DNA of 64,000 nt from Nannochloropsis salina CCMP1776 (lineage: Eukaryota; Sar; Eustigmatophyceae; Eustigmatales; Monodopsidaceae), in assembly GCA_004565275.1 (NCBI GenBank), contig SDOX01000011.1:767881-831880 (forward strand), read 5' to 3'. Below are positions 44,107-53,800 of the stretch, in pieces. The notes beneath the pieces are model-generated. The model was given only the letters and a program-made list of their open reading frames with translations. It was not told where the DNA came from and did no database searches. Made by a program: the position numbers and the translations under genes. Every line of letters starts with the position of its first letter. The stretch's first letter is position 1.

Positions 44107-44638
44107 TTGACACTGGATACGCATGCAAAGACGCGCACCGCGGAAGCAACTCCAGTCAAGAGCGGTGAGGGAGGGAGAGAGGGAGGGAGGGAGGGAGTAA
44201 ATGGTTCCAGAGGTGGACTTGTCCGGAAGTGCTCTCTCAACCTTGAGTCCAGAGGCTTGTCGACCAAGTCGTAGAGACTCAATTTTCGGACTACGCATCA
44301 AACTGCTCTTACGAGGCAAACAACACAGATGATTTGAGTCTGCATGGATGTGTCTTAACATTCGTACCTTTTCATCGGATCAAATTATAATAGTAAGAGG
44401 CGTTATATCACGTTGACAGAATCATTTAACGTTCTCCTATTTCAAAACCTATCGTGACAGAACAGCTGAAAAATGAGTGAAATGCCGCATGCGAAAAATT
44501 CAAAATAAAATTTTGCTACAAAGCCCTGATACCTCCTCCACAATCAAAAGAAGGGCAAAAACAGCAGGATACGTGCGTGTTCAAATCACAGCAGCGCAGA
44601 TCGAACTGGGCCCTGACATTCCTTCTCGGATGAGGTAC
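44107..44638. other. Intergenic spacer with a polypurine run
   Basis: About 530 bases with a GGGA/GAGG run at about 44165-44197. I see no gene in it. Confidence 0.5.
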
Positions 44639-45748
44639 TCAATTTGGCTTTTCCTCGTGTGTCATACCTATGCTCTTGCTTCCATCGCCATCACGCCTTA
44701 TCGGGTTCAAAAGTTTCAAAATCTCGTCCTGAAGCGCCCCTCCTTCGCCTTCAAGCCCCGGGGTGACCAGACAGAGCTCGGCAAGGTTGTTGAGAGAGAC
44801 GATGACAAGGGGGTGTTCTTTCGGATACAAGGCTCTCCGAATGCGCAAGGCTTCTTTATAGAGCGCTCGCGACTCCTCCAATCGTCCCTCCTGCTTGAGC
44901 AAGTAGCCCAAGTTGTTCATCGCCGTGGCCACCTCGGGAGACGCCTTCCCTCGCGCCTTCTCCTGCACCCGAGATATCGTCGTGCGCACCATCTCCTCCG
45001 CCTCAACCCCTCGACCTGTGCGCTGCAGGATGGAGGCAAGATTGCTGCGTGTTGTTAAGAGCGCAGGGTCGTCGTCTTCTAGGAGCTGAGCGCGGATGAC
45101 GAGAACTTCGCGCAAGGTGGCTTCCGCGCTTTTAAAGAGAGCCAATGCCTCCATCTTTCCCCCCTTATTTGCCTCTGCCTGCTGAGCTTGCATCAAGAAA
45201 ACCAGCCCTAAATTATTTAGCGCGGTGGCATACGATCGATGGTTGACGCCCACACTCCGCTCGTAAGTGTCAAGCGCCATGGCATAGTAATGGACCGCGT
45301 CCTCCAATTCATTCGTCATCTTATGCATCAAGGCAACATTATTTAAACAAGACGCGTAAACAGGATGATCTTCACCCAGTTCCCGCTCTAGCCAATCTTT
45401 CATACCCAAAGACACCTGGAGGGCCTCGGTGTATTTACCTTCTTTGTACAAATCCTGAACCTCCCTTAAAGCCAGACCTACATCTTTTTCCGTCTCCATA
45501 CTGGGCTGTCGAACATCGAGATTCCTCATCTTATCCACATCTTCCAAATCTGCCTCATACTCTGTCTCTTTTCTAAATGGTCTATAACAGCTTGAGAGAA
45601 AAAGGCGGTGTTGGACGTGGCTGGCCCGTGGTGAATTGAGCAGTATGGAGGCTGACGTACACGAACCAATCATAAGGGCGAAGACAGGCATTCTCGTCGA
45701 CCACAAACTTCCAGAAGCGACCAACCGCATCCCCTGGCATTGCGTCAT
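44639..45748 (-). CDS. Tetratricopeptide-repeat protein, kinesin-light-chain/NPHP3 type
   Basis: This is a single-exon protein of 369 aa if the ATG at 45748 is used. An ATG at 45691 gives 350 aa and a better signal-peptide-like start (MPVFALMIGSCTSASILL). From about residue 120 there are at least four TPR units of the longer, 42-residue kinesin-light-chain type. Their repeated elements include ASCLNNVALMHKM, ATALNNLGLVFLM, TTRSNLASILQRTG, ATAMNNLGYLLKQEG and VSLNNLAELCL. These pack into a superhelix that binds peptides. No catalytic domain is present, so an adaptor role is likely. It is divergent from the RETICULATA-related gene. Confidence 0.8.
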   Translation of the reverse strand: MTQCQGMRLVASGSLWSTRMPVFALMIGSCTSASILLNSPRASHVQHRLFLSSCYRPFRKETEYEADLEDVDKMRNLDVRQPSMETEKDVGLALREVQDLYKEGKYTEALQVSLGMKDWLERELGEDHPVYASCLNNVALMHKMTNELEDAVHYYAMALDTYERSVGVNHRSYATALNNLGLVFLMQAQQAEANKGGKMEALALFKSAEATLREVLVIRAQLLEDDDPALLTTRSNLASILQRTGRGVEAEEMVRTTISRVQEKARGKASPEVATAMNNLGYLLKQEGRLEESRALYKEALRIRRALYPKEHPLVIVSLNNLAELCLVTPGLEGEGGALQDEILKLLNPIRRDGDGSKSIGMTHEEKPN

Positions 45749-46131
45749 TTGCCCCTGGAGGACGGAAATAGGTGCATGGTGGATTGAATGTGATGAGGGG
45801 AGGGCCAACCGAACCCCTAGAGAGGACTCCCACCCACCTTGAGGCTACAAATCAGACTCCTCATTGACCCTTTGAGACGCTCGACTGCCTGCTTATGACC
45901 TGCTTAGATTGTGTTGTCAAGAACATGACGTATGATGACGACGGGCACGGTGTTGTCATAATCTACAAGTAGGGCGAACCAAAATTTCCTCTCCACAACG
46001 ACGTCGACATCAACCAGCCCACGACGAGAAAAAGCTCAGATCGCCGCACCCGTCAGATTGAGGCAATTCCGATTTTAAAAATCCGACGGTTTTTCATCAA
46101 CATTCAACAGATATAGATCAAAGTTGTCTCC
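45749..46131. other. Divergent promoter region
   Basis: This spacer lies between the TPR gene (minus) and the RETICULATA-related gene (plus). Both promoters must fit into about 380 bases. Confidence 0.5.
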
Positions 46132-47748
46132 ATGGTGAAGCGCTTGATAGCTTTGGGGCTCGCGTGTGGAGGCCTGGGGGCCGTGCGGGCTTTTGCACCC
46201 TTGTCGTCATGCCTTGCACGATCGCCCGAGTCCAGCCTCAAGGTACGTGTGTGCGCTGAGAACCCCGATTGCCTCGAGAAAGTTCGTGCACTGATTTCTA
46301 GACCCACAGGACGAAGTTTGGCGTGGAAGACGGAAGCCCTTCTCCTTATTATTTTCGATTGCGAGCTGTAGAAACGAGCGACCCATCGGTTGGAAAAGTC
46401 CTGCGCCTGGTGGTACGTACAACGCGAGACGTATATTTGAAATAACTGTGGCATCCTATCTCACCGAGCCCTATTCTACCTTCAAAGGTGGCCTTCACTG
46501 GCGCTCAGGTGGGGCAGGCAATGGCGGGGTGAGAGATGGAGGAAACGGCGGGGGCGGGGGAGCCTCGGGGTGGTCGAAGGAAGGCAACGGGGACGACGGC
46601 GACGGAGAGGGGAGCGTGACACTGCCCCAGGACGTGTCGGAATTACTGGCCAAGGCTGGGCGAAAATTTACGGAGCTCCCGACCTCCACACAAAAGGCCC
46701 TGATGGCAGGCAGCATGACCTCGGCCCTTCTGAAGCGCTACCTGGAAGTAGAGAGGAGGGGCGGCATGGTGGCGCAGTTGCTCGGCATAAGCATCTTTCG
46801 GGATCGGCTGTTGATGGATGTCTACCTCATGGACAAGATTGGCATAGAAATGGCCGTGGGAGGTAGGTGGACATCGCCAAATGAATGCAAGAGCGTCTTC
46901 GGTATCCCCCCTGCAAGATGCTTTGTGCATCCTGTCCGTTTCCTGTGACTTGCTTTGTCCCTCGTTTCACTGCTTTTGGCAAATTATATCTTTCTGTGGA
47001 AAAGTCCCTTATGTTCAGAAAGCAATCATTTTTGAAAAATACTTAGACTTCTGTACTTTCCCCACAATTTAAACCTCACGTCGCAGCTGTCGCGCAAAGC
47101 CTAGCTGAATGGGATCGACGTCGTGAGAAGCTTTTCAACGAGTTGGACTTCGCTTTTGCCGATCTCCTTACTTGTTTGGTATCCAATTTTGCGGCGGTCC
47201 TCATAGCAGCCCCATCTGCGGCGGGCGCCGCAGCCTCCAATGCTGCTCGCAACATCCCCGCCAACATGTTCCAGATGGTGCCTCCCGGGACCAGGCCCTA
47301 CGCGCTCTCCGACCGCCTGGTTTGCCCCTTTTTGAAAATGCCCACGCTTTTCGTGGTGGGCTTAGCAGCTTCTCTCCTTGGATTCGGAACGACTAGCATC
47401 CTCACGTTACTGCGTAAGCAGCTCCATTCCAAGCCTGCACAACCCTCCCCGATTGCACCATTGATAGCCTCGGCGACGGGAGCAGCTGAAGAAACAGCAC
47501 AAGAGGATGTCGTTCAAAAAATTCCAGTGCTAAAGACCTCTCTGGCGGTGGGTGTATTTCTGGCTGTGTCCACCAACGTACGGTACCAGCTTGTCTCGGG
47601 CGTGTTCGAAGAAAGGGGAATCGCGAGATACTTGGCCCATAACAAACTCGCAGATCACCTAGCTTCCTTTGGGGTACGAGCGTGCAACACCTTTGTGGGG
47701 TCAGGGCAAATGATCGACTACCTGAAGTTCCTAAAACTGCAAGAATAA
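46132..47748 (+). CDS. RETICULATA-related (DUF3411) plastid membrane protein
   Basis: There are four exons: 46132-46242, 46302 to about 46416, about 46488-46862 and 47087-47748, giving about 420 aa. The first exon encodes a signal peptide followed by VRAFAPL, a textbook secondary-plastid site. The second exon is inferred from an open frame between matching splice sites. Its donor (46412 or 46416) and the next acceptor (46468, 46487 or 46508) are ambiguous but keep phase. A Gly-rich linker precedes the conserved domain. There REKLFNELDFAFADLL is the family signature, followed by an APS.AGAAA segment and hydrophobic helices (TLFVVGLAASLLGFG, SLAVGVFLAVSTNVRY). In plants these proteins lie in the plastid envelope and affect leaf development and amino-acid balance. 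The molecular function is unknown. Confidence 0.85.
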
Positions 47749-48664
47749 GGCTGCCCACCCCCAAATATTCAGAAGTGTCGAGGAATCCAAAGTACAAGCA
47801 TAGGCGAGTGGTGACGTAATTTTTGGGTTGAGACGGAAGATTGGAAAATGATGAGAGATCTATATGCTTGCCGGAGTGCATGTACATACCTTTTGGCCAG
47901 CCAAGAACGAGGGTCCGATAAAAAGGGTATACCAGCTCATGCATTTATTATTTACAAGTAGAGAGAAGCTACGATGAACGTAGTAATGTGTAAGGCTTTG
48001 AAATCAGCACGGTGGCAAATCGGCATTTGAAATTCGAAGAAAGAAAAAATCTTGAGTAAACAAATTATACTTCTATTTTCGCGCATTTTGCGTTACTCTT
48101 GAAATGGGCCGAATGTTTTAGTCGCGTCATGGGGAAATGCGGCAAGTCGCTTTTCATTGCTGCGCTGGGTTCTGCGTATAGTGCAAAGCCAATGTAGATA
48201 TGTCCTTGGTAACATGCTGCTGACGCTTTGGTGATGTAAATGAGAAATTATGGCCCCGCATCTTGAAGGACGTCGCCATTTCCCCTGGCTTGGAGGCCGC
48301 AGCCGGCGAGCCCGCGCAGGTCGCCGGGAGCACAGAGCTCTCTTCCTTTCCAAACAACGCCGAACTATCTCCCGTGCCAGGTTGACACTCTCACCTGCTA
48401 AGCTTTGGAGTCTTAATCAACTATAGAAGAATGACACACTGAAGGTGGAAGCGGTGGACAGTCATTTTGTTGCAGGGGATCGACGCTCCACCAGAACACC
48501 CATCCCTCCTGCTTGCTTTGGCGTCTCACTTTACACCGCTCTTTCACCACCGTTTTGCGTCTGATTTTTTCATTCTGGCACTTACAGAACCTCAGGAACG
48601 TGTATAAGCTCTTATTTAGAAGAAGGGTTTGCTGGAGTAGGCGGCCCAGAGCAGGACGCAACTT
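47749..48664. other. Intergenic region
   Basis: About 900 bases. The left part is non-coding. A likely terminal exon on the minus strand is listed separately. Confidence 0.4.
48154..48330 (-). CDS. Candidate terminal exon of an unrecognised minus-strand gene
   Basis: The frame ending at a TGA at 48156-48154 reads like coding sequence. It is Ala/Pro/Ser-rich at first, then KMRGHNFSFTSPKRQQHVTKDI, ending in a TQNPAQQ tail. The frame is open from about 48380. Splice-like signals upstream (a CTTCTATAG acceptor and a GTGAGA donor) would require an implausibly short intron, so the 5' part is unresolved. No family is recognised, and the overlap with the leader of the U-box gene on the other strand is unclear. 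Confidence 0.3.
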   Translation of the reverse strand, partial: LPATCAGSPAAASKPGEMATSFKMRGHNFSFTSPKRQQHVTKDISTLALHYTQNPAQQ

Positions 48665-50463
48665 ATGCAGAAACTTAATCCGGTGATAGTGAGGGGGCGC
48701 ATAAGAGACGAGTTTCAATGTCCCATTACCGCACAAATATTCAGGTAATTTCAGTGATACCTCAGAAGTTGGTTCAATTGGTTCGGAATCTCAAATGCTC
48801 TCCCCAGCGTTGTCACGTGGTGGATTTAAATGCTTCGTTGGCTTACCTCTGCACGCCACGCCAACGTAAATCGTACCTCCTTTTGCAGGGACCCTGTCGT
48901 TGCCAAGGACGGGCGCACGTACGAGCGCTCTGCTATAAGCAAATGGCTAGAAACAAACAAAACGTCGCCCATGGTAAGTCAAGACCACGCCTGCATGTTT
49001 GGTTCTGTGACAGCATGAAAGCTTACGAGGTACCTCCTCCTTTCCTACCCTTTTCGTCCCGGTAGACGAAAGAGGAAATCAATTCGGCAGATCTTGTTCC
49101 CAATCTGAACTTGAAGCGGCTCATCTACGATCTAGTAGGAGAGGGCGGGCATGGGCTGGCCGCAAAATGCACCACTACCGAGGAGTTGTCCCATGAAACG
49201 GCTTTCGGCTTGGATGATGTGATGGTGCTGCGTTGCTTGGGTCCTGCCGAGTCGGACTGGATACATCGCAGTCAAGTAGTCACCAAAGAAGGGATTCTGG
49301 GGGGACGGCGGCGCATATTGACGGGTGGGAAAGACTCGATGGTTTTCCAGGATACGACTGTTAGTCGGCGGCATTTTGAGGCAGGGTGGGGTCCGGTGGA
49401 CGAGACGAGCCTGCCAAGCTTTTACATTCAAGATCTGGGCAGCGCGGGTGGCACGTACTTGCGCCTGCGCCCTCGGGAAATCATGGAGTTGAGAGACGGG
49501 GCTATGATATTAGTAGGCAAGCATCAGTTCATCGTGATCTCTCCTTCTCGTTTACACGAGCTCCAGTTGCCTGCCCCTGCATGTAAACATGCAGGGGCAG
49601 GCAAGTCCGCTGTAGCGTTAGAGGCCTCCCATAATAGCGCAACAATTTCGACCCCACTTTCTCCTGGCGCCCCAGGTACTGATGATAACACTGAAAATCA
49701 AGGCTTTCCGAACATGCCGCCCGCAAGCGCGGCAGCAAGGGCTGTTGCTCTGGGGACCGAGGATCCCAACGACAGCATCAGCGGGGCAGGTGGTGGCGGT
49801 GAAAGCGGATTGAGAGGAAGACAAGGACAGGACTTTCCATTGGGTAGGCTCATTCAGAGGTATTTGCAGCAGCCCGAGGCGCCATTGGTGAGCGCGGGCG
49901 AGAGTTCAGAACAGCCATTGCTGATGCTTCAATGCTTCGCCCCGGAGGGCTCACCCATGCAACACCGAGTCTTTGCTGTCGGTGTAGAAGGGGCAAGCAT
50001 CGGTAGAAAGCAGAGCAACACAGTTTCACTGTCGCAAGAAAAAGGAGGAGAGGTTTTGGGGTTGGACTCGGCTGTGTCGGGCGAGCACTGTCGCATTGAG
50101 TATCACCATGAGAAAGGCGACTTTGTTCTGGTGGACGGAGGCATGGGGGGGGATAAACCCTCCACGAATGGAACCTGGACGCGTCTGAGCTATATCCACA
50201 TGACCAGTGCCAGACAAAAGGTAGAGCGGGACGACGAGATATTGGTCGGTGGCATTTTGCGCTTTTCGGTGAGCTTCGAAACCTTCCTTATGGAGAGCGT
50301 CGTCCCGCCCCGTGAAGAAGGCGCGAAAGCTTGTGACACAGGCGGTAGGGATGGGGAGGGTGCGGTGGGGATGATGTCGGATGGAGAAGGCTCGACACCA
50401 CGGTCTAAACAGGACAAGGAAAACGGGCCAATAGGTCGCGAGGAACCCATGGATACGTCTTGA
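48665..50463 (+). CDS. U-box protein with two FHA domains, candidate ubiquitin ligase
   Basis: Three exons, 48665-48744, 48889-48973 and 49066-50463, join in phases 2 and 0 and give 520 aa. The U-box (about residues 13-75) is complete after splicing. It contains FQCPITAQIFRDPVVAKDGR, then TYERSAISKWLE, and ends NLNLKRLIYDL. FHA domain 1 (about 120-215) has SRRHF and LGSAGGTYL; the usual Asn-Gly-Thr turn is altered. FHA domain 2 (about 345-460) is canonical, with SIGR, SGEH and STNGTW. U-boxes bind E2 enzymes and FHA domains bind phosphothreonine, so a ligase that finds phosphorylated substrates is the natural inference. The linker between the FHA domains contains a 38-base perfect palindrome. 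I know of no common family with this order. Confidence 0.85.
49567..49604. repeat. Perfect 38-base palindrome inside the U-box-FHA coding sequence
   Basis: Two 18-base arms, reverse complements of each other, surround a 2-base centre. Both arms are translated in the linker after FHA domain 1. In RNA this would form a long GC-rich hairpin. Confidence 0.95.
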
Positions 50464-50847
50464 GCGAGTAAAATGGGGACCAGCGTTTGGTTTGTTCATA
50501 ATTATCACATTGTAAAGGCCAACCCGCCTGGCTATATTTTTAACGCGACAGCGGCTTTAACCCCCTACTCCCGTGACTCGACTGTTCCTCTGCCCGCGAA
50601 GCAACGGGTTTGGTAATGTGAAGATGTAATAAAGTGAGCTAATGGCTTAACGAATATGCAATATCCGATTGTATTTATCATGTTTCTAATTTGATCTGTT
50701 GATTTTCCCCATTCAGAGGTCCAAGTAGCATTGAAGTCACACATACACATCTTTGTATTCAACTTTGACAGAACAAAGGGCTCTCTCGTTGCCGTCATCA
50801 TTCGTGTCACCGAAATAATATTATTTGCGAGGAGCGTACACTTGTCT
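50464..50847. other. Convergent spacer between the U-box-FHA and PWWP-RAMA-JAMM genes
   Basis: The 384 bases separate two stops. It is AT-rich and should hold both polyadenylation regions. I see no gene in it. Confidence 0.55.
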
Positions 50848-53800
50848 TCATGTTTCTTGCGAAAGGGCGGCTGTTGCCGCAGCTGCTGCGGCGCGCCGCT
50901 CACTACGAGTGCCACTGAAATCCTCTGGTTGTGGAAGCTTCTTGGGCGTCCCTTCCGCCCAACACGCACAAATGTACTCGACTAATAGCGTCAAAAACTC
51001 CTCTTGTCGAAAAGCGTCGCCTAATGATAGCTGATTCACACGCTTCCGTAGCGACAATTCGAACTTCTCTCCCTTGCACACTCCTTTTCGCCATTCTTCA
51101 TCGAATTTAACCCGTGTGTCAAGACGACTGTAGTATTGTACCAGTGCTCTTACTGTCTCTAATGTGGCACGTAAGCCTACCTGCCATCCTTGTCCACTGT
51201 TGCGCAACTCCGGCTCGGAACTTCCTAGGAATAGCCTTTCAAAAGAGGACCAAATCTGGGATGAAGGAGGCAGCTTTCGATGCCTTTTCTCTTTGACAGC
51301 AAGAAAAACGGAGGTGGACGGTTTTTGACACGGCTTAGGAGTGGCGTCCTTCATGACACAAGTTGAAGGTCTCACGCAAGGAGTTCTTGCAGAACAGACG
51401 TTACTATCAGCTGTACAGGCGAACCCGTCCCATTTCTGTGCCTGTTGTTCAGGTATCGTGCCAGCGGAAGTCACGAGAGCTGATAAGACGTGAACATTCG
51501 GAGCCAAGTTTCCCTCGTTGCCCACTTCTCGGTTGCGTCGTAGGCAATTTTCACAGATCGTATCGCTTTGTTGAGTTCTGGATCCCCCCTCTTCATTCAT
51601 TGGGTCATGGGTACCAGGTCCGCGGGAGGAAGGAACGGGCAACGTGGGAAGAGTACAGGCCAAGAGGCTCATCATTCCAAGCGCTGCATCTGTTTCTTCC
51701 TGATGCTGCTTCTGAGGGCTCTTGGTTCGGACCAATGTTGCAGCTGCGAGCGCTCCTTGCGTCAAGCCAATTGTGACAGGATCCGCACCACCTCCCTTCG
51801 TGTCAATGCGCTCGTCGTGGACGGGACCCGACAATGCAGAATCCGGAGTTTTCGAGTACTCGCCTTTCCGTTTGCGCGTGTGCAAAACATCCAAAGCCAT
51901 CGGAAAACTGACGCCGTCATTTGAGGCCGAACCCATTCGAATGTGTCGAACGTGAAAATAGCGCAAGAGAGATACAGGGTTTTGATACGAATCATCATAC
52001 GTCCCTACTATGAGGCCGACAAAGGGCTCCACGGCCGTCGTCTTATCCCGCAGCAACATTTGATAGTTATACTGATTCTCGATGTCAATCAGGGAGGGCT
52101 CGGGTTGAAAGGTAGGGTGCGAGTGATACCAGCCCGTTACTGCCATCCCATGCCGGCCTATCACTTCCCGCACTTCGATCTCGCTTCCAGGATCCATTTC
52201 TACGTCCGTTGAGCCGTCATCACTCCGTGCTGTCGCCCGACAGGGGAAGGGGGCCTGAATGTACAAACAGCGTTCCTCGGCGTTGAATTTTCCGGCTAAA
52301 AAGCCAATTATCTCCGAGTCTGCGAGGTGCGCGTGCACGTCGCAAAGGAATGGAACGTCAGGATGGACCTTTACTGTGAACGGCTGTGCGATGTTTGCAT
52401 GATGGCTGGAAGTCCGCCTTCCCACGCCCTCCGGCGTCAAGCCGTATTCTTCGCATATCAGAAGGGTGTGCGGCGGTAATTTTCCAGCCTGAATCTCGTG
52501 CAGTCGGTCACTCACACGCATTGACTTGCGCGCACTCTGTTTTCTCAGCTGACGCCCTGTCCCCTCGTCGCCATCATCGGTACAGCCGTTTCCATACACG
52601 TTTTCTGCACTAGCTGCCGAAATACTAGCCTCCTTGTCTTCGTCCACGCCGACGAAGCTCGAGACATTCCGCTGTAGCACAGGATATGCCTCAGGCACCC
52701 ATACGGCGTACGTTTCCATCGCCCGCTCCATCGCGGCGGGGTCTGCCGTCTTCCAAAAGCCAACAAATGGGTTCTCTTGGAAATTGTCATCGCATGGCGG
52801 TCGTATTGAATTTGGTACCGTTACAGGTTGCTGCATCGTAGAGCTAGGTTGTTTGAGTGCCTTTCCTGGAGACCTTGGAATGCTTGATGCCGCCTCTATA
52901 TTGTCTTCCACTTTCGGCATATGAGTGATTTTTTTTTTCTCGACGAAAAGGCTGGCCGGATGACACGGAAGCATCTCTTTCTCTGCCTCGTCTTGTATCC
53001 TCACGAAAAATGCCTTCCCGTTACCCTCTTGCTTGACAATACTACGTCCTTTCTTGACGTTGGAAACGCCTGGTTGTCCCACAATTTTGAAGGATGCTTT
53101 ACCACTGTGAAGGTCTGGTGTTATCCTGTCTGAGAAAGTTCTCCCTGTCGGTGACTCCATCGCCAACGATGCGACAAGGGCTGCCGCAGTATCCTCCTCC
53201 TTTTGGTTGATGTCGTGGCTTCCCTCTGATGCTTCATTCTGGGAAGGTGCCGCTAGCACAGATATCGCCTCCTGAGCCCCAGCCCGCAACCGCGCCTCCT
53301 CCTCGTGATGATCCCGAAGCTTCTGCTCCACGTGTACTGCCAAGCTGCGTGTCACCGCACCTTCTCGCACTCGAACTTGCGCCCAGCCCTTCTTTTCTCT
53401 TTTATTCAGCTTTAGCCCCATCCACACCTCCAGGACATCCTCCACGCTGTCGTAGACTTTCTCGTTGAAGAGCAACTGACCGTCGCCGATCATCAAGGCT
53501 GTTTGTTCTTCCGCCGCATCGTGGGTACTCCGTGCGAGCTCATTGCCTGAGCTATCTCTGTTTTCCTCTGCGCCGGAATGCCCGGCCGAGTGTGGAGGAA
53601 GGAGTATACGCATCCCTTCTTCAATGACCCCGTCATCCATCAGTTTTTCGAGACTCAAGTCCTTCAAAGGTGTCGAGGCAGCGGGTACGCACTTTCCGTA
53701 GCCCGGGCCACGGGTCCTGTTTCCAATCGTATCCGCCCCCTTCCTAGACACCGAAGACGATATGGAGGCTCGGTGACGAGCCTCTTGTCTGCAGAGGAAG

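Noticed and set aside
47402-47944. 180-residue minus-strand ORF
   Set aside because: It is antisense to the last exon of the RETICULATA-related gene, whose conserved reading is clear.
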